The notes under the pieces were generated by a model. The model had not been told where the DNA came from, ran no database searches, and saw nothing but the letters and a program-made list of their open reading frames with translations. 64,000 nt of DNA from Gallalistipes aquisgranensis (lineage in GTDB: Bacteria > Bacteroidota > Bacteroidia > Bacteroidales > Rikenellaceae). The stretch covers positions 2,170,001-2,234,000 of the forward strand of contig NZ_JADCJY010000001.1 of assembly GCF_014982715.1 (NCBI RefSeq), written 5' to 3'. This document shows positions 35,531 to 43,707 of this stretch, in pieces. Positions within the stretch are counted from its first letter, which is position 1; each line of letters opens with the position of its first letter. Position numbers and translations under genes: made by a program.

Positions 35531-35625
35531 AAGTTTTAAGGTTCATTTCAGGTTAGTAGTTTTAGGTTAGTAGAGGAAATCGGAGATCGGGCGTTCTGCC
35601 ACTCCGCATTTCCTTGTTTTGTTTT
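35531..35625 (+). ncRNA. Candidate small RNA, copy 1
   Basis: From just after the promoter to the T-tract, about 95 nt. The 5' half is almost C-free and contains AGGTTAGTAG twice (35550-35559 and 35564-35573), separated by TTTT. The 3' half is a long hairpin: AGGAAAT (35574-35580) pairs with ATTTCCT (35608-35614), CGGAG (35581-35585) with CTCCG (35602-35606), and an inner GGC with GCC around GTTCT. It ends in TTGTTTTGTTTT. No start codon with a convincing reading frame is seen. Copy 2 lies 421 bases downstream; the first ~67 bases match with one difference, while the hairpin bases differ but still pair. I do not recognise the family. Confidence 0.7.
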
Positions 35626-35914
35626 CGGATCTTCCCTGATTCCTTCCGTCTTCCCGGAAAACTCCCTGCCACCAGACCGCAGCTCCGGAAACCGTCCGCC
35701 CGCCGCCACCCCGGCCAACTTTTCCGATACGGTCCAGCGTCTCCCGCCCGCACCCCCGTCATTCCTCCCTTCCGTTTCCCGCATCCGTCCTTTCCGCTTT
35801 TCCCCGTATCCGCCCGGAACACCTCCTCCTTCTCGCCTCCCGTACTCCCCCGCACTCCTTTCCCGCCCCGTATGTTAATTTAATATTAAATTTATTTAAA
35901 TAATTCCTAAAAAA
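35626..35914. other. Spacer between the two small RNA genes
   Basis: A strongly pyrimidine-biased stretch (35626-35870) with no gene that I can support, followed by an AT-rich block (35875-35914) directly ahead of the second promoter. It gives short open frames on the minus strand only because of the C/T bias. Confidence 0.5.
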
Positions 35915-35946
35915 TTTGCATAATCCGAAAACGCCCCTTATCTTTG
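35915..35946 (+). promoter_or_regulatory. Promoter of small RNA copy 2
   Basis: TTTG at 35915-35918 and TATCTTTG at 35939-35946, again 20 bases apart, behind an AT-rich block. The 20 spacer bases differ from copy 1 while the elements are kept, as expected for a functional promoter. Confidence 0.75.
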
Positions 35947-35951
35947 CATCG

Positions 35952-36045
35952 AAGTTTTAAGGTTCATTTTAGGTTAGTAGTTTTAGGTTAGTAGAGGAAA
36001 TCAGGGGGTCCGGCGTTCTGCCGCCCGTGGTTTCCTTGTTTTTTT
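35952..36045 (+). ncRNA. Candidate small RNA, copy 2
   Basis: About 94 nt, the tandem paralogue of the RNA at 35531. The 5' half repeats the same sequence with one change (T at 35970 for C at 35549), including the doubled AGGTTAGTAG (35971-35980 and 35985-35994). The terminator hairpin has AGGAAA (35995-36000) pairing with TTTCCT (36031-36036), G-U pairs and a GGC/GCC inner stem around the same GTTCT loop, then a T-tract. Between the copies the middle of the stem has changed on both sides, which supports selection on structure. It ends about 75 bases before the tdk promoter. Confidence 0.7.
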
Positions 36046-36095
36046 CCCGCCTCTCCCGACCCTCCGGCAAGTTATCCACAATCTTTCAACCCCTC

Positions 36096-36126
36096 TTGCC
36101 CGTTCCCCTGCGGTTGCCTATCTTTG
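36096..36126 (+). promoter_or_regulatory. Promoter of tdk
   Basis: TTG at 36096-36098 and TATCTTTG at 36119-36126, 20 bases apart, 22 bases before the tdk start. A perfect DnaA box, TTATCCACA, lies just upstream at 36072-36080; whether it is used is unknown. Confidence 0.6.
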
Positions 36127-36148
36127 TTATTCCAAAACCGTCAAACCT

Positions 36149-36718
36149 ATGTTTCTGGAAAATGCCAGCCGCGCCGGCTGGATCGAAGTGATATGCGGCT
36201 CCATGTTCTCCGGCAAGACCGAAGAGCTGATCCGGCGGCTGAAACGGGCCAAATTCGCCAACCAGCGGGTCGAGATCTTCAAGCCCCAGATGGACACGCG
36301 CTACTCGGCCGAAGACGTCGTCTCCCACGACGCCAACGCCATCCGTTCCACCCCGGTCGACTCCCCGGGCAACATCCTCCTGCTGGCCTCCGACGTCGAC
36401 GTGGTGGGCATCGACGAGGCCCAGTTCTTCGACGCGGGCATCGTGCAGGTCTGCAAGCAGCTGGCCGACAACGGCGTGCGGGTCATCGTCGCCGGCCTCG
36501 ACATGGACTTCCAGGGCAACCCCTTCGGACCCATGCCCCAGCTGATGGCCACCGCCGAGTACGTCACCAAGGTCCACGCCATCTGCGTCCGCTGCGGCAA
36601 CCTGGCCCACCATTCCCACCGCCTGGCCTCCGACGACAAACTGGTCATGCTCGGCGAAAAAGAGAGCTACGAACCCATCTGCCGCCACTGTTTCAACCAG
36701 TCCCGCCGGGAGAGATAA
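36149..36718 (+). CDS. tdk: Thymidine kinase
   Basis: 189 aa. Type II thymidine kinase phosphorylates thymidine with ATP in the pyrimidine salvage pathway. The P-loop is [15 protein letters not shown] (about residues 17-31). [10 protein letters not shown] carries the DEAQF motif, and the zinc-binding cysteines appear as CVRC and, near the end, CRHC. Length and order match the bacterial enzyme. It has its own promoter and stands alone between the small RNA pair and the phage-type cluster, which converges on it. Confidence 0.95.
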   Translation: MFLENASRAGWIEVICGSMFSGKTEELIRRLKRAKFANQRVEIFKPQMDTRYSAEDVVSHDANAIRSTPVDSPGNILLLASDVDVVGIDEAQFFDAGIVQVCKQLADNGVRVIVAGLDMDFQGNPFGPMPQLMATAEYVTKVHAICVRCGNLAHHSHRLASDDKLVMLGEKESYEPICRHCFNQSRRER

Positions 36719-36749
36719 CGGCGTCCCCGCGACCGCTTCCGCCCCCTGC

Positions 36750-36783
36750 GGAAAAGGCCGCCCGTTCCGCGGACAGCCTTTCC
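36750..36783. terminator. Possible bidirectional terminator between tdk and the phage-type cluster
   Basis: GGAAAAGGC (36750-36758) faces GCCTTTCC (36775-36782) with a few further inner pairs. The stem is imperfect and the T-tract short. Confidence 0.35.
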
Positions 36784-36784
36784 C

Positions 36785-37252
36785 TCACAACACCCAATCC
36801 CCGAGCAGACGCACCCTGCGGAGCACGTTCCGCTCCGGATCGTACTCCGGGAACTCCCCCGGCGACGACTCGATCCGCTCCACCGCCCGCATCATCAGCG
36901 CCTGCGCATCGCTTTTCACCTGCCGCCTGAGCGCGGCGAGCGACCCTCCGTCCACCGCCGTGAAACACTCTCCCCGGAACTGCACCGTCCCGATCGCCCC
37001 GCACTGCACGCTCAGCCTCGGCAGCACCAGCCACTTCACGTAATGGGCCAGCGGCGCCTTCACGTACCCGTCCAGCAGCTCCGCATAGCGGCCCTCCAGC
37101 ATCGCCCCGCAGAGCCCGCCCAGTACCGGACGGACGAACTTATACTGGGCCGTCACGATCGGGGCCTCCCCGATCAGGCTCCCGTCCACCGCCTCCGCAC
37201 CCCGGAAGGCGATCTCCGCCACCTCGTGCGGCGTCATCAACAACCATCCCAT
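36785..37252 (-). CDS. Phage-type head/connector-like protein of unknown function
   Basis: 155 aa, the last gene of the minus-strand phage-type cluster. It begins one base after the portal gene ends, so the two are translated together. The sequence (MTPHEVAEIAFRGAEAVDGS, QYKFVRPVLGGL, YVKWLVLPRL) resembles the small helical proteins found beside portal genes in Bacteroidota phage elements, but I cannot name a family with certainty. A head-completion or connector role is inferred from position only. Confidence 0.5.
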   Translation of the reverse strand: MGWLLMTPHEVAEIAFRGAEAVDGSLIGEAPIVTAQYKFVRPVLGGLCGAMLEGRYAELLDGYVKAPLAHYVKWLVLPRLSVQCGAIGTVQFRGECFTAVDGGSLAALRRQVKSDAQALMMRAVERIESSPGEFPEYDPERNVLRRVRLLGDWVL

Positions 37253-37253
37253 C

Positions 37254-38552
37254 TCAATCTATGTTGCGCAGCGCATACTTGGTGATCTGGGCCACGAACA
37301 ACTGCTGCTGCGGATCGTCCGGGTCGTACTCGAGCCCGTCCGCCCGCCGGGCCTCCCACACCTTCATATAGAGCGGCTTGGAGCGGGTCGGCGGACGGTT
37401 CACCACCTGCAGCGACGAGGCGTCCACCCCCAGCACGCGCCTCACCGCCTGTCTCAGGGGCTCCATCAGCTCCTCCTGCTCGGCGAGGATGACCGTGTTG
37501 AGCGCCACCTCGTACTCGTGCAGAATCCGCTCCGCGTCGAACCCGGCCGCATAGTCCAGCCCGCTCAGCGAGCGGAACCACGAATGGGCCACCACGATAT
37601 CCGAAGTCGCCTGCTCGTGGAGCGCCTTCCAGTCGCCGTCGTTCTCCGAGGCGATCGGCACGAAGGATGAACCCGAAGCCCCCTCCGCATCCCGCACCAT
37701 GAACATCACCTGCCCCGGACTGCCTCCGAACCTGCGTTCCGCCCGCCGGACCAGCTCCTCGGCCTCGGCTTCGCTGTCCACCCCCGCATCGAGGGTCATC
37801 ACCCCCGACAGCTGGAAGGAGTTGTCCAGCCGGCTGATGTTCCAGCGGTCGGTCTTGTAGGCGATCGCCGAGACGTTCAGCCCCGCGATGTAGGGCGGCA
37901 CCCCGTAGTTCTCGAACAGCGGCTCGTAATCCTTGTAGTGGATCACCGACCGCAGCGTTCCGTCCGCCGCCTCCCCGAAGTCGGGCCACAGCGGCAGACG
38001 CACCGCCTCCGAAGCCCGGTAGTGCGCCCAGTCGTGGTGCAGCAGCACGTGCCGGCGGTCCTTCGCCACCCGGCAACGCGAGGCGTCCTGGTGGAACAGC
38101 GAGAGGAATCCGCCCCGCCCGTCGGTCACCACCTCCGCAAAGGCGTTCCCGAACAGCGCCTTGTCGAAGGCCAGCTTGTTCAGCAACTGCCGCAGCGACT
38201 CCCCCGTCCCGTTCACACACCCGGCCAACTCGCCCAGCTCCGGCACCCCGGGGTCGAACGCAAACCCCTTGCCCGAAATGTAGTCGGCCTTGTCGTTTAT
38301 GATCCTCCGGTGGGTCGCCGAACGGCGCGACAGGAGCGCCAGCGCACACGGGAAAAGATTGTCGTCCCCCCAGCGCCAGAAATCGTCCGACCCTCCGGTC
38401 ACGCGCCCCAACACGATGAACGGATCGCGCCTCCCTTCCGTCACGAACATCCTCACCGGCCTCTCCGCCGCCCGTCCCGGCCTCTCCGTCCCGCAGTCCC
38501 GCCCCCGGCTCCCGCCGCCGGGCAGACCGCATCCTTCTCTTCTCTCTTCCAT
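37254..38552 (-). CDS. Phage portal protein
   Basis: 432 aa from the ATG at 38552; the open frame extends upstream but its first 14 codons lack support. The N-terminal third has the portal pattern: WGDDNLFPCALALLSRRSATHRRIINDKADYISG (a long helix and the residue pattern ahead of the clip), then NKLAFDKALFGNAFAEVV and IHYKDYEPLFENYG. The C-terminal ALRNID ends directly before the next gene. Portals form the dodecameric DNA gate of the capsid. It follows the capsid-like gene and precedes the 155-aa gene. No large terminase gene, the usual partner, is seen in the cluster. Confidence 0.7.
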   Translation of the reverse strand: MEERREGCGLPGGGSRGRDCGTERPGRAAERPVRMFVTEGRRDPFIVLGRVTGGSDDFWRWGDDNLFPCALALLSRRSATHRRIINDKADYISGKGFAFDPGVPELGELAGCVNGTGESLRQLLNKLAFDKALFGNAFAEVVTDGRGGFLSLFHQDASRCRVAKDRRHVLLHHDWAHYRASEAVRLPLWPDFGEAADGTLRSVIHYKDYEPLFENYGVPPYIAGLNVSAIAYKTDRWNISRLDNSFQLSGVMTLDAGVDSEAEAEELVRRAERRFGGSPGQVMFMVRDAEGASGSSFVPIASENDGDWKALHEQATSDIVVAHSWFRSLSGLDYAAGFDAERILHEYEVALNTVILAEQEELMEPLRQAVRRVLGVDASSLQVVNRPPTRSKPLYMKVWEARRADGLEYDPDDPQQQLFVAQITKYALRNID

Positions 38553-38631
38553 ATCCGAACCCGTAAAAACAAGGAGCGCGCCCGCCCGCGGCACGGTCCC
38601 GCCGCCCCGCCGCAGACACGCCCCCCGGCCC

Positions 38632-39864
38632 CTACGCCGTCACCTTCTGCACCTCTCCGTTCACATACTCGACCGACACCTGCACCCGGACGATCCCCTC
38701 TCCGGCGACCGTTCCCGTATAGATGCCGTCCGATTCCGTCAGCGCCACGGGCTCCCCCGCCGGGTTCCCTTCCGCGTCCAGCCCCGCGGCCTTCACGCCG
38801 GCCACCAGCGAGCGGCCGGAGAGAAGTTCCACGGAGAGCTCTCCGCCCGTTGCGGTCACGCCCTTCGTGTCGCACGCCAGCTCGGCGCTCCCGAAGGCGA
38901 ACGCCACCAGCTCCGGCAGCAGGTAGTCGCACCCGGCCATGAAGACGGCCCTCTGCCGGTTCTCCATCAGGTCGGGGTTGTACCACATCCGCACCTCCGT
39001 GCCGGGGAAGTCCGACGTGTTGACCGCCAGCGCCAGATTCCTGCGGTCGGTCAGCAGCGCGAACGACCGCGACATCTCCTTCTGCCGCTCCAGATACCCC
39101 GACAGCTGCACGTCCACCACCGGAATGCCCCGGAACATCAGCCCCTCCCGACCCTGCTGCCGGGCCAGGAAAGCCGACTCCAGCGGCATGTCGTCCAGCG
39201 CCTCCTCGTATCCCGCATAGACGTCCGACGTGACGAGGAACACCAGGTTCCCCTCCGGGCGGACCGCCCTCAGCGCCCGGGGAGCATCGTTCCACAGCTG
39301 CCGGAGCACCAGCTCCGCCCAGCCCGAATTCTCGCTCTCCGGCATCCGGAACCCGGGCACCGCCTCCTCCCCGTCGCCCAGGTCGGCCGCGATCTGCTTC
39401 AGGAACCCGTCGAACGTGTCGAGTTCCCCGTCCCGCTGCGTGTCCCCGAGCCACATGGTCGCCCGGATGCTCTCGGCGATCGCCTCCCGGAAGAGCTTCG
39501 TCTCGGCCGCCTCCAGCTCCGTGCCCGAGAGGTCGTCGAGGTTCACCTCCGACCGGTTGGTGATCAGCTCGTACACCATGTTGAAATAGTCCTCCGCCGA
39601 ATAGCCCGCCTCGGCCTTCACCTTCGCCAGCCGTATCGTCTTCTGGAACTTCGAGGCCGGCTTCCCGCCGTTCCACCCGGCTGCGGTGTATTTCTGGAGG
39701 ATGTCGCCCTCCCGTTTCCAGAAGTGGAGCACCGTGGGTACGGGCATGTTGTACATCACCCGTATCCCGAGCTTCTCCGCATCGGGGCCGCTCAGCATCG
39801 GCCTGAAAAAAATCGTCTCGAGCTCCTGTCCCGCGTAGCTCTTCGCCTGTTCTATCCTACTCAT
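38632..39864 (-). CDS. Major capsid-like protein
   Basis: 410 aa, starting MSRIEQAKSYAGQELETIFF. The gene lies between a ClpP-type prohead protease and a portal gene, the usual place for the major capsid protein, and size and composition fit. The central part (FGFLKQIAADL-like helices; PRALRAVRPEGNLVFLVTSDVYAGY; GLMFRGIPVVDVQL; LLTDRRNLALAVN) resembles the P-domain strands of HK97-type capsids. The last ~80 residues (SAELACDTKGVTATGGEL onward) look like an added Ig-like decoration domain. Identification is from context and pattern, not a decisive motif. Confidence 0.6.
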   Translation of the reverse strand: MSRIEQAKSYAGQELETIFFRPMLSGPDAEKLGIRVMYNMPVPTVLHFWKREGDILQKYTAAGWNGGKPASKFQKTIRLAKVKAEAGYSAEDYFNMVYELITNRSEVNLDDLSGTELEAAETKLFREAIAESIRATMWLGDTQRDGELDTFDGFLKQIAADLGDGEEAVPGFRMPESENSGWAELVLRQLWNDAPRALRAVRPEGNLVFLVTSDVYAGYEEALDDMPLESAFLARQQGREGLMFRGIPVVDVQLSGYLERQKEMSRSFALLTDRRNLALAVNTSDFPGTEVRMWYNPDLMENRQRAVFMAGCDYLLPELVAFAFGSAELACDTKGVTATGGELSVELLSGRSLVAGVKAAGLDAEGNPAGEPVALTESDGIYTGTVAGEGIVRVQVSVEYVNGEVQKVTA

Positions 39865-39903
39865 CGTCTTTCTCTTTTTTTACCGGACTTTCCGTCCTCC
39901 GTT

Positions 39904-40929
39904 CTACCTGAAACCTTTCGCATCCTGCTCGTACGCCTCCTCGTTGGCCGCCCGCCGGAACTCGTGCACCGAGGGGTCCTCCCTCGGGCGGGTGCACGAA
40001 GCCCCCGCCCGCAGCCGCGCGTTCTGCACCTCGAGCTCCCCGATCCGGTCCCGCAGCCGCGCCAGCTCCTCCCGGTGCTCCGCCTCAGCCCGATCCCGCT
40101 CCCCGGCCAGACGGCCGATCACCCGGTCCCGCTCCGCGAGCTCCTCTCCGATCCGGCGCATTCCGCTCTCGTCCAACACCTTTTCCTTCCCGGCCTGCCA
40201 CCCGAGCAGCTCCAGCAGCGCCGTCCATGTCCTCCTGCCGTTCGCCTCCCCGCCCGGCCGCTTCCCGTTCCGTTCCGCACCCGGAAGCTCCGGCAGCCCC
40301 AGCTCGGCGACCGCCCGCGCCGCATCGTTCCGCAGCGGCTCCCCCGCCACGATCCGGTCCGCCAGCCCGGCCTCCACCGCCTCCTGCGGCGAGAGCCACC
40401 GGCCGTTCCCTCCGTTCTCGCCCATCAGTTCCTCGAACCGCTCCGCCTCCCGGCCCGAACGCCGGGCGTAGAGCTCCGCGATCCTGCGGTCGGTCTGTCT
40501 GAGCAGTTCCACCGCCTCTCCCAGCGCCCGGGCATTCCCCTCCCGGCACGACACCGAATCGTGGATCAGATAGAGCGCATTCGACGAAATCTCCCGCCGT
40601 CCCGGCGAAGCCGCCTGCGCGATGATCGTCGCCGCCGAAGCCACATACCCGAAACAGCGCGTGGTCACCTCGGCCTCCAGCCCCGCCAGCGCATCGTGGA
40701 TCAGCAGCGCGTCGTTCACGTCGCCCCCCGTCGACCGTATATTCACCTCCACCTTCGGGGCCCGGATCGCCCGCACCGCCTCCAGCTGTTTCCGGAAGGC
40801 CCCGTAGGTCGCCACCCGGTCCTCTCCCCGGCCGGGCTGGGCCTTCTCCGGCACGCCGATCACGCCTTCCACGTCGATCCGCACCACGCCCGCGTCCCGG
40901 TTCTCGATTTTCAACTCTCCCATCGTCAT
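39904..40929 (-). CDS. ClpP-type prohead protease with C-terminal coiled coil
   Basis: 341 aa from the ATG at 40929 (another at 40923). Residues ~5-190 are a ClpP/crotonase-fold serine protease: VNIRSTGGDVNDALLIHDAL, FGYVASAATIIAQ with nucleophile Ser98, and ALYLIHDSV with His123; the 25-residue gap equals that in ClpP. Residues ~245-320 form a charged coiled coil (IGEELAERDRVIGRLAGERD, then HREELARLRDRIGELEVQNA), like a phage scaffolding domain fused to the protease. Expected role: maturation and internal scaffolding of the procapsid. The gene is upstream of the capsid-like gene by 39 bases. Confidence 0.78.
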   Translation of the reverse strand: MTMGELKIENRDAGVVRIDVEGVIGVPEKAQPGRGEDRVATYGAFRKQLEAVRAIRAPKVEVNIRSTGGDVNDALLIHDALAGLEAEVTTRCFGYVASAATIIAQAASPGRREISSNALYLIHDSVSCREGNARALGEAVELLRQTDRRIAELYARRSGREAERFEELMGENGGNGRWLSPQEAVEAGLADRIVAGEPLRNDAARAVAELGLPELPGAERNGKRPGGEANGRRTWTALLELLGWQAGKEKVLDESGMRRIGEELAERDRVIGRLAGERDRAEAEHREELARLRDRIGELEVQNARLRAGASCTRPREDPSVHEFRRAANEEAYEQDAKGFR

Positions 40930-40999
40930 CCTTTCGTTTGTTGATCCGCAGGGCGAATATAGCGCTCCGCCGCCCGCAGACGTTTCCACATTTTCCGTC

Positions 41000-41269
41000 C
41001 TACTCCCAGTTCACGTCCCGGTAGTAGTAGACACACTTGCGCACATACTCGTAGGAGCAGGCGAAACGCTCCGCCGCCTCCCACATCGCATCCGTCTTGC
41101 CCGCACCCCGCTCCGTCCGTTCCCTCACGTACTCCCTCACGGCGAGTATCCGGCACCGCGAGAAGTCCACGACCCCCATCCGGATCAGCTTCCGCGCCAC
41201 CTCCCGCGCGGAGAGCTCCCCGCAGCGGCTTTCGATCATTCCGACCAACTGGTTCTCATACGTCGTCAT
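41000..41269 (-). CDS. Small helical protein, possible DNA-binding
   Basis: 89 aa from the ATG at 41269 (an alternative at 41281 adds MQGG). It is rich in helix-forming residues (LSAREVARKLIRMGVVD; REYVRERTERGAGKTDAMWE; FACSYEYVRKCVYYY), with a pattern that could be a helix-turn-helix. It sits between the large tail-like gene and the prohead protease gene. A small terminase-like or regulatory role is possible; nothing decisive is seen. Confidence 0.5.
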   Translation of the reverse strand: MTTYENQLVGMIESRCGELSAREVARKLIRMGVVDFSRCRILAVREYVRERTERGAGKTDAMWEAAERFACSYEYVRKCVYYYRDVNWE

Positions 41270-41305
41270 ACCACCCTGCATTTTTTTCGTTTCACATCGT
41301 CCTCC

Positions 41306-43693
41306 TCACACCTCCCGCACGAACACGCACCGCGTCGGCCCGCCGCCGGGCACATACCCGTCCACGCTCTCCAGCCGGAACAGCCCGCTCTCCCCGCCGA
41401 TCCCCAGCCGGAACAGCGCCCTGAAATCGCGCATCAGCCGGTCGGGCACCAGCAGCGCCTCCACGTCCTGCGGCTCCAGCCTCAGCCACACGGTCACCCG
41501 GCGGCCCCGGTCGCACCGCCGGAAATCGAAGTCGTAGAAGCGGTGCAGCCCCTCCGCCCCGTCCCGGTCCTCGAACAGCAGCGACACCGCCTCCCGGCCC
41601 TCCTCCGCCGTCCGGTGGAACGCCACCTCCGGATACCCGCGCCCCTGGCCGGGCCACCCCCAGAGCTGTCCCTGCGGCAGTTCCCTCATACCGAGGTAAC
41701 ACACGAACTTGGCCGGGAAGTTCACGCTGCCCTCCGCCTTCCGCGCGGCCCGGTCGCCCGTCTGGAGAATCCCCGCGCCGGGAGCCTCCGCATAGACCCC
41801 GTCGGCCACGACGGAGGCCGTCGCCATCGGATTGCGCTCGATCCCCTCGCCACGCAGGGCGAACCGGTTGCGGATCTCCGCGCTCCACGACCCCAGCACC
41901 TCGCCGTGCTCCGTGTTCCACTGTGCCACGGCTCCGTCGCCCTCCTGGTAGCAGTAGGTCGTCACCCGGTGACGCTCCTCCCCCATCTCCGCGATCTCCA
42001 CGCCCCGGCCGCGGTCCACCTTCCCGCTCCAGTCCACCACCACATCCTTCCGGTAGAAGTCCCGCCCGGGCTCGATATACACCGTCCGCGTCCGGTTGTC
42101 CGTGTAGAAACGGAGGTTGAACAGGTGCTGCACCGCCTCGATCACCCGTATCTGCCGCACGCGGTGCTCGGCCACGATGTCGAACGTCACCGTGCTCCCC
42201 TCCCCGGGATGCGCCGTGAACCGGGGCCTGAGGCGCGTATGCCGGCTCAGCGTCATCTTCATCCCCGGCTCCGGGCCCGCGAAGACGATCCGGTCGAAAT
42301 ACTTCGGCTGCGAGGGAAGCAGCCGCTCCGGCCCGCTACACACCGTCAGTTCGATCTCCGTCCGGCCCCGCTCCGCCACGTGACCGTCGTAGAGGGCCCA
42401 GTCGCCCCCGTAGGGCACGAACGCCCCCTCCTCCTCCACCCACAGCACGGGATTCGACAGCCTCTCGTCCGTGTAGGTGCCCACCGCACAGCTCCGCGCC
42501 GCGAACTCGGCCGCCACCTCCCGCCGGAGCGTCCCCGCTTCCGGATCGCCCACGTCGTGCGTCAGCCGGAAGCGCTGCCCCTCCGCATAGCCGAACACCA
42601 CCAGCAGGTAACCGAACCCCGCCGCATACTCCTCTCTCCGGTCCGCATTCCGGTTGGCGATCCGGAAGCGCCGGAACTCCTCTCCCGGGAGCTTCACCCG
42701 GTCGATTCCTGCCAGCTCCTCCCGCGAGGCGATCCACGTGTCGGTCGTGTAGCGGAGACGGTACTCGAACCCCAGCACCGCCTCCTGCGGCGGACGGAAC
42801 AGGGCCGTCCCTCCCTCGCAGCTGAAACAGCCGCCCGTGTCGAACACCCCGTCGACCGTCGCGCCCTCCGACTCCTCCTGCGGATCGGCCGTCTCCACCA
42901 GCGCCCCCAGCGAGTAGGCCGAAGCCGCCTGCCCCGCATAGACATACCCGAACCGGTCCGTCTCCGCCTCCGCGTCCCGGAAGCGCCCGGCCAGGAAATC
43001 CATCCGTCCGCGCAGCAGCCCCACGTCGTGCACGATATAGTTTCCGCTCAGGTAGAGCGAATCGAACAGGGGGCTCCCGAAAAAGTCGGAGACGATCCGG
43101 TATCCCGCCTCGGCCATCATCCGCTCCAGCAGCGACCTCACGTGCAGAAAGGGGTGGTAGTCCTCCACCGTCAGCATCCTCACCGGCTCCACCAGACTTC
43201 CCTCCGGATTCTCCGTCATCGACTCCCGCCGCTGCACGGGGAGGAAACGCACGGGCTGCCCCCACGTCCAGCTCGCCGCGATCGTCTCCCCGCCGAGCAC
43301 CTCCCGAAAGCCGATGCCCAGCTCCCGGAGCATCCGCTCCGCCGCCTGCACGGCCCAGCGCTTGCCGGGTCCCACGATCTCGAAACGGTACCACACCCCG
43401 CCCGGGCCCCGCTCCACCCCGCACAGCCGGAGCGCCCCCTCGACCAGCCGGCAGCCGTCCTCCTCGATCCGGGCCTCGTGCACCTGCTGGTTGAAGAACA
43501 CCCCGCCCGCGATCTCCTCCGCGTCGCCCACGATCTCCCGGTTCCTGCGTGTCGCGGGCGCCTTCACCCGCTGGCGGAACCCCTCCCGGCCGCCCTCGTC
43601 GAGCCTCGTCAACCACTCCTCCGACAGCGACACCGACACCGGCTCGCTCAGATCCATATCGGCCTCCCGGCCGTCGATGAAAAACCTTACCAT
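41306..43693 (-). CDS. Large phage virion (tail/baseplate-like) protein
   Basis: 795 aa from the ATG at 43693 (MVRFFIDGREADMDLSEP). The open frame runs far upstream, but that part lies antiparallel to coding logic and overlaps the preceding gene in another frame. The protein is large, beta-rich and acidic, with no signal peptide and no transmembrane segment. Text such as KAPATRRNREIVGDAEEIAG, LTVEDYHPFLHVRSLLERMM and IRVIEAVQHLFNLRFYTDNR is seen in putative tail proteins of Bacteroidota prophages, as far as I can judge. It follows the 367-aa gene by 14 bases. No tape-measure repeat or hydrolase motif is visible. Confidence 0.55.
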   Translation of the reverse strand: MVRFFIDGREADMDLSEPVSVSLSEEWLTRLDEGGREGFRQRVKAPATRRNREIVGDAEEIAGGVFFNQQVHEARIEEDGCRLVEGALRLCGVERGPGGVWYRFEIVGPGKRWAVQAAERMLRELGIGFREVLGGETIAASWTWGQPVRFLPVQRRESMTENPEGSLVEPVRMLTVEDYHPFLHVRSLLERMMAEAGYRIVSDFFGSPLFDSLYLSGNYIVHDVGLLRGRMDFLAGRFRDAEAETDRFGYVYAGQAASAYSLGALVETADPQEESEGATVDGVFDTGGCFSCEGGTALFRPPQEAVLGFEYRLRYTTDTWIASREELAGIDRVKLPGEEFRRFRIANRNADRREEYAAGFGYLLVVFGYAEGQRFRLTHDVGDPEAGTLRREVAAEFAARSCAVGTYTDERLSNPVLWVEEEGAFVPYGGDWALYDGHVAERGRTEIELTVCSGPERLLPSQPKYFDRIVFAGPEPGMKMTLSRHTRLRPRFTAHPGEGSTVTFDIVAEHRVRQIRVIEAVQHLFNLRFYTDNRTRTVYIEPGRDFYRKDVVVDWSGKVDRGRGVEIAEMGEERHRVTTYCYQEGDGAVAQWNTEHGEVLGSWSAEIRNRFALRGEGIERNPMATASVVADGVYAEAPGAGILQTGDRAARKAEGSVNFPAKFVCYLGMRELPQGQLWGWPGQGRGYPEVAFHRTAEEGREAVSLLFEDRDGAEGLHRFYDFDFRRCDRGRRVTVWLRLEPQDVEALLVPDRLMRDFRALFRLGIGGESGLFRLESVDGYVPGGGPTRCVFVREV

Positions 43694-43707
43694 ACCTTGT
43701 TCTCCTC

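Noticed and set aside
35515-36000. CRISPR or transposon direct repeats
   Set aside because: Only two copies exist, each with its own promoter and terminator, and there are no spacers of regular length, terminal inverted repeats or transposase.
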